Below, piece by piece: positions 8,097-18,139 of a stretch of 36,859 nucleotides of DNA; positions within the stretch are counted from its first letter, which is position 1; every line of letters starts with the position of its first letter. A program made the position numbers and the translations under genes. The stretch comes from Kiritimatiellia bacterium (GTDB taxonomy: Bacteria > Verrucomicrobiota > Kiritimatiellia > RFP12 > UBA1067). The stretch is from contig JAQUCE010000048.1 in assembly GCA_028686345.1 (NCBI GenBank), positions 1-36,859 of the forward strand. The letters run 5' to 3'. Below the pieces are notes generated by a model. That model did not search any database. It was given only the letters and a program-made list of their open reading frames with translations, and was not told the origin of the DNA.

Positions 8097-11000
8097 ATGA
8101 AGATGAATGTGAAGAGTTTTATGGTTGCCGCAGTGCTGATCAGCTGTGTTGGATTTAACTGCGCCGTCTCGAATGCAGCTGAGCTGGATGTCGGCTTCAG
8201 GGATCCGCCGCGTGCTGCCGGGGTGCGTTGCTGGTGGTGGTGGCTCAACAGCAATGTGACCAAAGAGGCGATCACCCGCGATCTGCAGGCCATGCACGAC
8301 AAGGGCTTCAGCGGGGCGATGATCTTCGATGCGAATGGATCAAATCAGCGTGGCAACGTCAATGTGCCCAATGGGCCGATGTACGGAAGCGAAGAGTGGA
8401 CAGATTTGTATCTGCACGCTCTACAGGAAGGCAAGCGACTGGATCTCAAGATCGGTCTCTCCATTCAGAGCGGATGGAATCTGGGCGGGCCGGGTGTGAC
8501 GCTCGACGATAAGGCCAAGCAGATTACATCAGCGCAGATTCAGGTTGATGGAGCGGCTGAGATCAATCTGAAGCTCCCTGTGCCAAAGGCGAACTATGAT
8601 TATTACCGGGATATCTGTGTGCTGGCTTATCCTGGCAAGGGCGTTCAGGGTGTGCCGTTCAAGCTCACGGCCAGCTCGGCGCAGGCGGATCATCCCGTTG
8701 AAAATATCAATGGTGGTGGGTTCTGGGTTAGCGGCGGCAAAGAGAGCGGGCGAGGGCCGACGCCGAAATCACCGGAGTGGATTGAGTTTGCCTTTGATAA
8801 AAAGGTGATAATCACAGCTTTAAATCTCACTGGCCGAAAGGGCTATGGTCCCAAGCTCGGCTGGGTGGAGGCCATTGACTCCAAGCAGAGGACGAAAAGC
8901 TTCCAGCTGCAGGATGGCAGTAACGCACTCGCCTTTGATGCAATCGAGGGCAAGGTCATACGGGTGGTTTTTGCAGATTCGTATGATCCCTCACACCCTG
9001 CCGCGCCGCGCAATGTGCAGGTTGTCAGCGCTCAGCTAATCGATCAAGATGGCAAAGGGCTGACAGGTGCCGACACTGGCAATCCGATCAGCAACCTCAG
9101 CGCCAAGACCGGCGCCAAGGAGCTGGGTGGGTCAGCACCGGATTGCCGCTTTCTGCTGGACGACCTTCCCGCGACTGATGGCGAAGAGGATGCAAAGCTG
9201 GGTGATATCATTGATATAACAGATAAGCTAAGTAAGGACGGAACCTTGAAGTGGAGCGCCCCGGCGGGCCGGTGGATAATACTGCGGATTGGTTACACTC
9301 CGACGGGTGCGCATGTTTCGACCTCAAGCGACAGCTGGCAGGGCCATGTCCTTGATTACCTCAGCAAGGATGTCTTTAATCGCTATTGGAATGATGTGGT
9401 TGAGCCTTTGCTTAAAAAAGCGGGGCAGCTGGCAGGAACCGTGCTGACAGAACTTGAAACAGATAGCTGGGAGTGTGGCGGTATGAACTGGAGCCCGGGA
9501 CTGGCAGAGGAGTTCAAGCAGTACAATGGCTATGAGATTGTCAAGTATCTACCAGTGGTTGTGGGCAAGATTATAGAGAGCCGCGAGGCGAGCAATGCCT
9601 TTCTAGCTGATTTCCGTAAAACCATTGCCCACTGTGTCTCTGAGAATCACTACAAAACCTTTGCTGAAAACGCCGCCCGCTACAAGATCGGCATTCAGCC
9701 GGAGTGCTCCGGCCCGCATGCCGGTCCAATTGATGGTATTAAAAACTACTCGCACAGCTCGATTGTTATGAGCGAGTTCTGGGCACCCTCGCCGCACCGG
9801 CCGAATCCGCAGGATCGTTTTTTTGTCAAGCAGGCCTCCTCTGCGGCGCATATCTACGGTAAACAATATGTGGGTGCCGAGGCCTTCACAACCATTGGGC
9901 CGCACTGGAATGATCTGCTCTGGCATAGCCAGAAACCGGCGATGGATTATGAGTTCTGCGAAGGGATGAATATGATCTTCTTCCACACCTTCACCTGCTC
10001 GCCGCAGGAGATGGGAGTTCCGGGTCAGGAGTATTTCGCCGGCACACATGTGAACCCGCAGGTCACCTGGTGGGATGAGTCAGCTGGGTTTATAAATTAC
10101 ATTAACCGAATTCAGAGTGTTGTGCAGCAGGGGGCATTCGTGGCGGATGTGCTCTATTACTATGGCGACCATGTGCCGAATATCGCTGTCTACAAAGGGT
10201 TCAACCAGGCTGGCTCGCTGCCGGGTTACGACTACGATGTCACCAACGAAGATATTTTACTGCGTTTGACAGTAGTAGATGGTCGCATCGTGGTGCCGGG
10301 CGGGGTGCGTTACCGTGTGCTGGTGCTGCCCGACCATAAGGTGCTCTCGCTGGCGGCTCTGAAGATGGTGGAGTCGCTGCTGGCGCAGGGTGCCACGGTG
10401 CTGGGTGCCAAGCCGGAGCGGTTGGTCAGCCTGGTAGGTGGCGCTGCTGCACAGCGTGAGTTTCACGCGTTAGCCGCTAAGCTCTGGGGCGGTAACCCCG
10501 CTAAAGCGGGTCAGAAAAAGGTTGGCCCAGGGCGGCTGGTCTGGGGACAAAGCTCCCGCTCGCTGCTGCAGGCTGATGGTTTGGTTCCCGACTTCGAGGC
10601 GCTCAATACCGAGCGGCAGGCGGATTACGAGTATATCCATTACACGATTGAGGGCGCGGATGTATACTTTGTCTGCAATCAGAGCACGGAGATACGGGCC
10701 GTGGAGCTGGCCTTTCGCGTCAGTGGATGCCAACCAGAGCTTTGGAATCCCGCGACCGGCGAGATCCGCCGGGCGGATGCTTTCGCGATCAACGGGGCGC
10801 GGACGATTGTGCCGGTAAGCTTTGATCCGCATGGCAGCATGTTTGTGATCTTTCGGGAGAAGAGCGATGGCCAGGGTACTCCTGGATCAAACTTCCCGGC
10901 GTGGCAGGAGCAGCAGAGCCTTGCCGGGCCGTGGGATCTCAGCTTTGATCCCAAGTGGGGCGGGCCTGCCAGCCCGGTGCGCTACGACACGCTGGCCAGC

Positions 11001-11408
11001 TGGACAGAGCACAGCGATCCCGGGATCAAATACTACTCCGGCAAGGCGGTGTACCGGACGACCTTCACGCTGAACAAGGATCAGGTTGGTTCGAAACTGG
11101 CGCTTGAACTTGGTTCAATCAAGGATGTCGGCATTGCACAGGTCACGCTCAACAACAAGGATCTCGGTGTGCTCTGGCTGGCACCCTTCCGGGTGGAGAT
11201 CAGCGGAGCAGCCAAAGAGGGCGAGAATAAGTTGGAGATCATGGTTGTCAACTCATGGCAAAACCGAGTGATGGGAGATGAAGCCCTGCCAGCGAGTAAA
11301 CGCTTCACGCAGACCAACATCAGAGTGACCAAAAGTGGAAGGTTTAAGTGGGAGCTGGAGGAGTCCGGTTTGTTCGGACCAGTGCGAATCATGAGCCAGC
11401 GAGAATAG
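8097..11408 (+). CDS. Secreted GH106-type alpha-L-rhamnosidase
   Basis: About 1103 residues from ATG 8097; an upstream in-frame GTG at 8043 lies in a repeat and has no ribosome site. A signal peptide (FMVAAVLISCVGFNCAVSNAA) is followed by FRDPPRAAGVRCWWWWLNSNVTKEAITRDL, the usual opening of GH106 enzymes. The central part carries the family's ELETDSWECGGMNWSPG and QPECSGPHAGPIDGIKNY sections with several conserved Glu/Asp. The C-terminal 170 residues form a GH2-like jelly roll (LAGPWDLSFDPKWGGP ... YSGKAVYRTTF). GH106 enzymes release L-rhamnose from plant polysaccharides such as rhamnogalacturonan II. It lies 121 bp after rhaM in the same direction, so an extracytoplasmic enzyme feeding rhamnose to the cell is likely. 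The catalytic residues were not verified against a structure. Confidence 0.88.
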   Translation: MKMNVKSFMVAAVLISCVGFNCAVSNAAELDVGFRDPPRAAGVRCWWWWLNSNVTKEAITRDLQAMHDKGFSGAMIFDANGSNQRGNVNVPNGPMYGSEEWTDLYLHALQEGKRLDLKIGLSIQSGWNLGGPGVTLDDKAKQITSAQIQVDGAAEINLKLPVPKANYDYYRDICVLAYPGKGVQGVPFKLTASSAQADHPVENINGGGFWVSGGKESGRGPTPKSPEWIEFAFDKKVIITALNLTGRKGYGPKLGWVEAIDSKQRTKSFQLQDGSNALAFDAIEGKVIRVVFADSYDPSHPAAPRNVQVVSAQLIDQDGKGLTGADTGNPISNLSAKTGAKELGGSAPDCRFLLDDLPATDGEEDAKLGDIIDITDKLSKDGTLKWSAPAGRWIILRIGYTPTGAHVSTSSDSWQGHVLDYLSKDVFNRYWNDVVEPLLKKAGQLAGTVLTELETDSWECGGMNWSPGLAEEFKQYNGYEIVKYLPVVVGKIIESREASNAFLADFRKTIAHCVSENHYKTFAENAARYKIGIQPECSGPHAGPIDGIKNYSHSSIVMSEFWAPSPHRPNPQDRFFVKQASSAAHIYGKQYVGAEAFTTIGPHWNDLLWHSQKPAMDYEFCEGMNMIFFHTFTCSPQEMGVPGQEYFAGTHVNPQVTWWDESAGFINYINRIQSVVQQGAFVADVLYYYGDHVPNIAVYKGFNQAGSLPGYDYDVTNEDILLRLTVVDGRIVVPGGVRYRVLVLPDHKVLSLAALKMVESLLAQGATVLGAKPERLVSLVGGAAAQREFHALAAKLWGGNPAKAGQKKVGPGRLVWGQSSRSLLQADGLVPDFEALNTERQADYEYIHYTIEGADVYFVCNQSTEIRAVELAFRVSGCQPELWNPATGEIRRADAFAINGARTIVPVSFDPHGSMFVIFREKSDGQGTPGSNFPAWQEQQSLAGPWDLSFDPKWGGPASPVRYDTLASWTEHSDPGIKYYSGKAVYRTTFTLNKDQVGSKLALELGSIKDVGIAQVTLNNKDLGVLWLAPFRVEISGAAKEGENKLEIMVVNSWQNRVMGDEALPASKRFTQTNIRVTKSGRFKWELEESGLFGPVRIMSQRE

Positions 11409-11713
11409 CTATGGTTTTCGTTCTAACCTCCGTATCTCTGTACTGCTATCCTTTATTTTCATGCTTTTGAGCACGCTTTATAAATAATTAATCTCAAAAA
11501 CTGAGCCACTAAAAAATAAATAAAAAACTGTTGCGCAATATGATACTCATGTGATATCATTTCTTGTGTTGGGGAATCAGATCCCCGATAAGCAGCAAAA
11601 TTTGCATGGTTATAGTCGGTGTGAATTTTTTTGCAGACGCGACTATCACGGTGTGATATACTCGTGTTCAAGTTTAGAAAGATCGAAACCAGTGTTCAAC
11701 CGAGGTGATTCCT
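11409..11713. promoter_or_regulatory. Upstream region and extended -10 promoter of the RHS gene
   Basis: AT-rich and gene-free. It contains the inverted repeat ATGATA-9-TATCAT (11540-11560), a possible operator, and an extended -10 element TG-A-TATACT at 11654-11662. TTGCAG 20 bp before the TATACT is a weak -35. GAGG at 11702-11705 is the ribosome site for ATG 11714. Confidence 0.45.
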
Positions 11714-14700
11714 ATGAAAAAAACGATGCAGAAAAACGGTCATATTGACCGGCGCGTGGCAGCCCTGTGCCTGACCGCGTGTATCTTGACGGTCGCTATT
11801 GTGCGTGCCGTCCTGCCTGAAGGGCGTAGCGTGGACATCCATCTGGATGACAGTGGTGTGAGCCTGACTCTGCCGGGCGTCCAGGATGCCCCGTACGACA
11901 TTCAGGTCAAAACCTCCATGACAGAACCTTGGGAGCCGCTGGGAACGGTCAGAGGTAAAGACGGCGTAACTGTGTTCCCGGTTACTCTGGACGACTCACC
12001 CTCAGCCTTCTTCCGGGTGCTGTTTCCGCAGCCGACCCTCACGGCGGGCGAACCGGCCTTGCTGGCGACCTCGGGCGGAACGACCGTGTATGTCACCGGC
12101 CAGTTTTTTTACGCGGGTGACCAGATCTTCGTGGATGGCGTGCTGCTGGAGGATGTGACGTTCCTGAACTCATCGCTGCTCAGCGGCACCCTGCCGACAC
12201 TCACACCTGGGCTCCACAAGGTTCAGGTGGTCAGCGGCCACAGCGGCTTGGTTCTGGCGACTCTGCCTGATGCACTTGAGGTGGCTCCGTCGGTAGCACG
12301 CACGTTGCAGGGAGCCCCCGAGTGGCCACCCGCCGGGCCTGCCCCCGCGTTTGCAAAGGAAGACACCCATATCACTATCCTGAAAAGTCGCTACAAAGAC
12401 GACGATTGTGATGGAAGCACTGACGACATTACCTCCTCTGCTTATATCGCGCGATGGGGAGATACATGGGGAGACCCGCATGAAAAGATCGCTGCGAACG
12501 CTCCTGCACCCGGTGCCATGCTCGCTTCGGAGCTCGCTCCTCGCTATCGCAGACCTCCCCCGCGTGGTCATCATCATAATCACCCGATTCATAAACACCG
12601 TGGTAACGGATCATCGCATCATCTCACCATCCTCAAAAGCCGCAGTGATGGCGAAGACAACGATTGTGATGGCGGAGACGACGACAGCATTCTGGGTGTT
12701 CTCCTGCACTCGGGTGAAGTTGAACAGCAGGTCGCCGATCTCGCGGTGCCCGGACGCGGCCTGGACTTCCTCTGGGTGCGCACCTACCGCTCCCGCACGG
12801 GAACCGCCACGGCGCAAGGCAACCGCTGGAGCCACAGCTACGATGTGCGCTGTGTTCAAAGCGGCAACGCAATCGTCATCTATGACGGCACCGGACGCAA
12901 GGACACCTTCCGCCTTCAGGCCAACGGCACCTACACGTGTCCGGAGTTCTTCCGCGAGGGGTCGCTCGATCCGGATACTGGCGCCTTTCGCCTTACGTTT
13001 GCAGACACGGGCTATTGGGCGTTCAATCCGTTCGACGATGCCTCTCCCACCAGCGGGAAGCTCGCCCAGATCGTCGATCGCCATGGCAACACGATGTCGC
13101 TGAGTTACGATGGTTCAGGTCGACTCGCAACAGTCGTCGATGACCTGGATCGAACCTATACGGTCGCCTATGCTCCGGGCGGACAGATTGCCTCCGTCTC
13201 TGATTTTTCGGGCCGCACGGTTACTTACGCCTACTACAAAGCGAGCGATCCGAATGGATGTCCCGACGATCTCAAGTCGGTGACCTCGCCTGCCGTGATC
13301 AACACCTCGACCGGCAATGATTTTCCATCCGGCAAGACCACCACCTACACCTACAGCACGGCTCCTAGCCCAGAGGCCAGTGGGTTGCTGCTCTCAATCA
13401 TCGATGCGCTCGGAGAGACCGCCGCACAATGCGTGTATGATATCGACCCGACCTCCCCGACCTTTGCGCGCTGCGTGTCGGTTCAACGCGGCACGGATGC
13501 CCCCGCCTGCATCACCTACCTCCCGCAGACGCCCACACCGGACAACCGTTTCGCCGCGCTGCGTTGCATCGTCAACGATCCCGAAGGCAACGTCTCGGAA
13601 CACGATTTCGACAGCCGCAATCGTTGCGTCGCATTGCGGGAATATACCGGCCGCGCCGAATCAGGCCAAGCCGTGACCTCCACCGCAAACCGCCCCACAG
13701 ACAAATTGCGTGCGGACGATCCCGATGTCTTCGAATCGAACTGGAGCTGGAACAACGATTCGCTCTGCACCCTTTGGCAGCGTCCGCTGACCAACCGTGT
13801 TGAATATGTCTATCAGGCCGATCTCGACTCATCCGCACCAGCGCGTCAACGCGGCAACCTGCGTACCGCGCGTTGCATCGCCAACGGCGGTCTGGATGAC
13901 GATATTGATGGCGATGGCCTCAGCGACAGCTTTGTGTACAGTTTCGAGCACGACCCGCGCTTCGGCTCCGATCCGTCGCTCAGCGCTTGTAATAGCGTGG
14001 ACGACGATTGTCACGGCAACCCCGATGATATGAAGGGTTTCGTCACCCGTGTCACCAACCCGCGCGGTTTCGAGACGCGCTGCGAATACGACGCAGCCGG
14101 CAACCTCGTCACACTCACGCGCCACGGCATTGTCCTCGACACCACCCCGCCTGTCATGGCCCGAATCGATTTTGAGCACAACGCCTATGGGCAGTTGACG
14201 GCTTGCGTACGTGCCGAAGATGGCGTGGGCAACCGCCGCCGCGACGAATACGCCTACTATGCCAGTGGTGCGCAGCGCGGCTACTTGCAAACCTGCGTGG
14301 TGGATGCCGATGACTCCGGACGCAATCTCACCACCAGTTACGAATATGACGCACGCGGCAACGTCACCCGCTGCGTGGATCCGAACGGCACGCCTACGGA
14401 GTTTGAAGTCAACGCCCTTAACCACGTTGTTCAGCAGACCAAGGGCGCAACGCCCGGCGAGCGGTCACGGTCGCGCTGCTTCTATGACGCCAATAACAAC
14501 CTCGTGCAGGTGGATGTGGAGAACCGCGACGGCGAGGGCACACTCAATCCCACCAACGCCTGGATCACGACACAGTATCAGTACGATGCCCTCCGCCGCC
14601 TCACGCGGCTGATGCAAGAGGCAGGTGGCTCCTACGGCACGCTCACCAACGAGTTTGCCTATGACAGTAACGACCGGCTCGTGCTAGCGCGATCGCCGCT

Positions 14701-17674
14701 GGCTGTTGAGGGCAGCGACCCTTCCCATGTCACGCACTATGCCTACGACGAGCGCGGCCTGCTCTTCCGCATGATAGGCGCCGGCTCATCGCCGGCGCAG
14801 AGCACCACCCAATGCGACTACGATGCCAACGGTAATTTGCGCGCCACCCGCGGGGGCTGCGATACCGTCTCTGACGAACGTGTTACGCAATACCGCTACG
14901 ATGGCCTTGACCGCTGCGTCAGTGTGACTGATCCGATGGGTAACGAAACGCGCTACGAATACGATGCCAACGGAAACCGCACTCGCGCGGCCTTCTACGG
15001 CGAAACCACCGATGCGCTCGGTAGCGCTGATAATCTGCTCTTGAGCCAAACTCTTTTTGAGTACGATGAACTCGACCGTTGCATTCATGCCCGCAAAGAT
15101 TGGTGGATTGATATCTACACACGGGGCATTGCCGACGGAGGTCAAGATACCTCTTTCGCCTACGCTCCGGTCGGGCACATCGTCGCCATCACGAACGACC
15201 TCGGACGTGCCACTACCTTTACGTTCGATACGGCCATGTTCCTGACGGGTGTTGTTGATGCTAAATCAAATCGCACTGAATACGCCTATGATTTCAACGG
15301 CAACGTGCTCAGCACCACTCAGACCGATCGTTCCGATCTCGGCGGGCCGGACGAAGTGATTGTGAGGAACTCTGCGTACGACGCTCTCAACCGTTGCGTG
15401 GCCGATTGGGACAACGTGGGCAACACCAACAGCTATGCCTACGACTCGCGCGGCAACCGCGTTCGCCACACCGACGCACGCGGCTTTTATCATGAAAGCG
15501 ATTTCGACGGCCTCAGCCGTCTGACCTCCAACCGCAAAGGGATGGGCGGCAGCGCACAGAGTTCTACTCACTATACGTATGATGCCGCCTCCCGCCTCGT
15601 TGCATCTACCGACAGCAATACGAACACGACCCAATACGTCTACGACTCGCTCGACCGTCTCGTGCGCACTACCCTGGCTGACGGTACCTCCGTGACCAAT
15701 CTCTATGACGTTCACGGCAACCTAGTCTGGAGCCGCGATGCCAACGGCACGGAGATCGTCCGCGTGTATGATGCGCTGGAGCGCTGCATCCAGAGAGACA
15801 TCACCCCCGGAGCAGGTGTCGCCTCCAACACCACGCTTGAGACCTATCAATACGATGGAATGTCGCGCCTTGTGCGAGCTGCCAACAACCACACCGAGAT
15901 TGTCCGCGATTACGATTCGCTGGGCCGCTGCGTGCGCGAAGGTACGGCTTCGCCGACATTGGGTTTCAGCCAGCGGGAGTATACACGGGTATTTGATGCC
16001 CATGGCTTGCTGCTAGAGCAGACCAACAGCTCCGGACGCATCATAGGGTACAGCTACGACGAGCTCGACCGCGAAGCGGGACTTTCTAAAGCCGATGCGG
16101 GAAAAGCTCTTAACTTCCTGGCTGCATTCGCGTATGCCGGCCCAGATCGTCTGGTCCGCGTGACCCGCACCAACGGTGTCCAGAGCGATTACACCTACAT
16201 CGACTTGAATGGCGTAGCCAAAGGTTCCTACGAATTCGGCTTGTCACGGAGGCTGTACATCAGCCACAGCCTCACCGGCGCTACGCCGATTGACGAGCGG
16301 CTCTTCGCCTATGATCGGAACCAGAACAAGACAGTGCGTTCCTTGACATCACCGTTCGTCGCTGGCGGGCCGACCAATCGGCAGGAGTTCGTCTACGACT
16401 CGCTCGACCGACTCGTACACGCTGTCGCCAGTACCAACGGTGCAACCGCCCGCGATACAGCCTATGTGCTTGACCCGATGGGCAACCGTCTCTCTGTCAT
16501 CCGCGACAGCGTGGATCAACTCTACTGGCTTGATCCCACGCTGCCAGCGCCCGCTGACTTCCAGGTGCATCAATATACGACCACGCCCTTTGATGCGCGG
16601 CAATATGATGAAAACGGTAATCTGCATCAGAGCGCGTTCGGCGATGCCGCCAGCCCTGAGACGCGCACCTTCAGCTACGACTATGCCAACCGGCTCGTGG
16701 CGGTGCAAGGCTCATCCGGCCCTCTGGCTACCTACGCCTACGACGCCTTGGGCCGCCGCATTGCCAAGGTCGTCTTCGGCGCAACGACAGACGCACCGGC
16801 GCTCACCAACCGCTATCTCTATGCTGATGGCCAATTGATTGAGGAAGAGAGTGGTGACGGCGCTGTGCAAACATTTGTTGTGCCGCAGGGCGGCGGTTCG
16901 GGTGGGCGCGTAACCATCACAGCCGGCGGCGATCTCCTGTTTCATCACTGCGATGACCAGGGCAGCTTGCTGGCAATCACAGATGAGGCAGGTCAGGTTG
17001 TTGAGCGCTTTGACTATGATGAGTATGGCGCGCCTGTATTCCTCGATGCCGCTGGCAACCCGCGTAGCGACGCGACCGCACCGCTCACCGACGTACGGCA
17101 GCTCTTCAGTGGCATGATCTGGAACGCGGAGCTCGGCCTTTACGGCGGCGGTGACAACAACCCCTCACCTTATATGAACAAAGGCGAGTTGATTGATGCC
17201 ATTGCCAAAGATGTTGGCTTAAGTGCATGTCGTTATTTCGACCCCAAAACCGGTCGCACCCTCACGCGTAACGACGATGGCGGCGATGCCCCCTACTTGC
17301 CCGGCATGAACAAAGGCGAGCTGATTGGCGCCATGGCCAAGGTGGCGGGGTGGGGAGATGCCCCCTACTTGCCCGGCATGAACAAAGGCGAGCTGATTGA
17401 TGCCATCGCCAAAGAGGCAAGTTTCAGTAGTAGCAGGAGCGCAGCCCGCACCGGACGCAATCCGCAGACCGGCAAGGAGATTAAAATCGCTGCTAAAAAG
17501 GTCGCAAAGTTCAAGGCCGGCAAAGCATTGGCCGACACGGTTAAAGGAATCAGCGGCGGCGGAGGTGCTGGCAAGGTACGCTACTCAGACCCTCCCAGCA
17601 GTGAAATAAAAGCCGATCTCAAAAAACTGGCCGATGAATTGGTGAACCTCCATCAAAGCCAGCAGTCGCAATAA
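11714..17674 (+). CDS. Giant RHS/YD-repeat surface protein with HU-derived C-terminus
   Basis: 1986 residues from ATG 11714 (GAGG 8 nt upstream; an in-frame GTG at 11705 overlaps that site). A signal or anchor segment is followed by an IPT/TIG-like domain (about 109-192), then an Asp- and His-rich section (216-332) with [10 protein letters not shown] and [13 protein letters not shown] runs and [10 protein letters not shown], likely metal-binding. A DUF6531-type start ([26 protein letters not shown], near 336) leads into a long series of YD repeats. The RHS core end ([15 protein letters not shown]) lies near 1840-1855. Around and after it are three copies of the HU opening MNKGELI(D/G)A(I/M)AK (residues 1821, 1865, 1889), then an HU DNA-binding arm ([15 protein letters not shown] ... 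[12 protein letters not shown], about 1910-1945). RHS proteins form shells that often carry variable C-terminal toxins. HU pieces in that place are unusual. No immunity gene follows. Confidence 0.85.
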   Translation: MKKTMQKNGHIDRRVAALCLTACILTVAIVRAVLPEGRSVDIHLDDSGVSLTLPGVQDAPYDIQVKTSMTEPWEPLGTVRGKDGVTVFPVTLDDSPSAFFRVLFPQPTLTAGEPALLATSGGTTVYVTGQFFYAGDQIFVDGVLLEDVTFLNSSLLSGTLPTLTPGLHKVQVVSGHSGLVLATLPDALEVAPSVARTLQGAPEWPPAGPAPAFAKEDTHITILKSRYKDDDCDGSTDDITSSAYIARWGDTWGDPHEKIAANAPAPGAMLASELAPRYRRPPPRGHHHNHPIHKHRGNGSSHHLTILKSRSDGEDNDCDGGDDDSILGVLLHSGEVEQQVADLAVPGRGLDFLWVRTYRSRTGTATAQGNRWSHSYDVRCVQSGNAIVIYDGTGRKDTFRLQANGTYTCPEFFREGSLDPDTGAFRLTFADTGYWAFNPFDDASPTSGKLAQIVDRHGNTMSLSYDGSGRLATVVDDLDRTYTVAYAPGGQIASVSDFSGRTVTYAYYKASDPNGCPDDLKSVTSPAVINTSTGNDFPSGKTTTYTYSTAPSPEASGLLLSIIDALGETAAQCVYDIDPTSPTFARCVSVQRGTDAPACITYLPQTPTPDNRFAALRCIVNDPEGNVSEHDFDSRNRCVALREYTGRAESGQAVTSTANRPTDKLRADDPDVFESNWSWNNDSLCTLWQRPLTNRVEYVYQADLDSSAPARQRGNLRTARCIANGGLDDDIDGDGLSDSFVYSFEHDPRFGSDPSLSACNSVDDDCHGNPDDMKGFVTRVTNPRGFETRCEYDAAGNLVTLTRHGIVLDTTPPVMARIDFEHNAYGQLTACVRAEDGVGNRRRDEYAYYASGAQRGYLQTCVVDADDSGRNLTTSYEYDARGNVTRCVDPNGTPTEFEVNALNHVVQQTKGATPGERSRSRCFYDANNNLVQVDVENRDGEGTLNPTNAWITTQYQYDALRRLTRLMQEAGGSYGTLTNEFAYDSNDRLVLARSPLAVEGSDPSHVTHYAYDERGLLFRMIGAGSSPAQSTTQCDYDANGNLRATRGGCDTVSDERVTQYRYDGLDRCVSVTDPMGNETRYEYDANGNRTRAAFYGETTDALGSADNLLLSQTLFEYDELDRCIHARKDWWIDIYTRGIADGGQDTSFAYAPVGHIVAITNDLGRATTFTFDTAMFLTGVVDAKSNRTEYAYDFNGNVLSTTQTDRSDLGGPDEVIVRNSAYDALNRCVADWDNVGNTNSYAYDSRGNRVRHTDARGFYHESDFDGLSRLTSNRKGMGGSAQSSTHYTYDAASRLVASTDSNTNTTQYVYDSLDRLVRTTLADGTSVTNLYDVHGNLVWSRDANGTEIVRVYDALERCIQRDITPGAGVASNTTLETYQYDGMSRLVRAANNHTEIVRDYDSLGRCVREGTASPTLGFSQREYTRVFDAHGLLLEQTNSSGRIIGYSYDELDREAGLSKADAGKALNFLAAFAYAGPDRLVRVTRTNGVQSDYTYIDLNGVAKGSYEFGLSRRLYISHSLTGATPIDERLFAYDRNQNKTVRSLTSPFVAGGPTNRQEFVYDSLDRLVHAVASTNGATARDTAYVLDPMGNRLSVIRDSVDQLYWLDPTLPAPADFQVHQYTTTPFDARQYDENGNLHQSAFGDAASPETRTFSYDYANRLVAVQGSSGPLATYAYDALGRRIAKVVFGATTDAPALTNRYLYADGQLIEEESGDGAVQTFVVPQGGGSGGRVTITAGGDLLFHHCDDQGSLLAITDEAGQVVERFDYDEYGAPVFLDAAGNPRSDATAPLTDVRQLFSGMIWNAELGLYGGGDNNPSPYMNKGELIDAIAKDVGLSACRYFDPKTGRTLTRNDDGGDAPYLPGMNKGELIGAMAKVAGWGDAPYLPGMNKGELIDAIAKEASFSSSRSAARTGRNPQTGKEIKIAAKKVAKFKAGKALADTVKGISGGGGAGKVRYSDPPSSEIKADLKKLADELVNLHQSQQSQ
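17285..17399 (+). repeat. In-frame 72-bp-period duplication in the RHS C-terminus
   Basis: A 43-bp identical segment (beginning GATGCCCCCTACTTGCCCGG) occurs at 17285-17327 and 17357-17399, offset by 72 bp or 24 codons. It encodes [14 protein letters not shown] twice. The near identity of the two copies suggests a recent duplication. A third, more diverged [12 protein letters not shown] lies at 17174. Confidence 0.85.
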
Positions 17675-17779
17675 GGTCATTGCAATGGAAGCGTGGCTGG
17701 AGGCATTCGCAAGGCGAGCTCCAAAAGTACGCACAAGAAGGTGGCACAATGCAAGCCCTTAGCTGATACCGTGAAGTAG
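17675..17779 (+). pseudogene. HU C-terminal remnant after the RHS stop
   Basis: The reading frame of the RHS gene continues open after its TAA. At 17735-17776 it reads KKVAQCKPLADTVK followed by TAG, very like [17 protein letters not shown] within the gene just upstream. This looks like the 3' end of an older HU-like tail left behind by a duplication or replacement. It has no start of its own. Confidence 0.5.
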
Positions 17780-18103
17780 CTCAAGCTTCCAGCTTGTTGG
17801 AGGATGCAGCACGCAAGCAGGATGCTTGCGCCACTGATATGACACGCAAGCAGGATGCTTACGCTACGGATATGATACGCAAGCAGGATGCTTGCGCCAC
17901 GTTACGGTGAAGTAGCTCAAGCTTCCAGCTTGTTGGGCAGTGAAGTAGCTCAAGCTTCCAGCTTGTTGGAGGATGCAGCACGCAAGCAGGATGCTTGCGC
18001 CACGTTACGGTGAAGTAGCTCAAGCTTCCAGCTTGTTGGGCAGTGAAGTAGCTCAAGCTTCCAGCTTGTTGGGCGGTGAAGTAGCTCAAGCTTCCAGCTT
18101 GTT
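17772..18103 (+). repeat. Array of two alternating short palindromes
   Basis: Unit A (TGAAGTAGCTCAAGCTTCCAGCTTGTT, palindrome CAAGCT-TCC-AGCTTG) occurs six times: 17772, 17908, 17941, 18011, 18043 and 18077. Unit B (CGCAAGCAGGATGCTTGCG, arms CGCAAGC and GCTTGCG) occurs four times, at 17812, 17845 (one change), 17878 and 17981. The units are joined by short linkers such as GATATGA and GTTACGG. The array is gene-free and lies between the RHS gene and the FGE-fold gene. It resembles REP/BIME arrays that RAYT transposases amplify, but no such transposase is in the window. Confidence 0.85.
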
Positions 18104-18139
18104 AAGTGAATTAGAAAGCGATGAACACAGGAAATTGAA

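Noticed and set aside
12611-13084. Long antisense open frames across the RHS genes
   Set aside because: They arise from codon bias of the + strand repeats, lack ribosome sites and resemble no protein family.
17772-18103. CRISPR array
   Set aside because: Units are themselves palindromes of two alternating kinds, linkers are short and repeated, and there are no unique spacers or cas genes.
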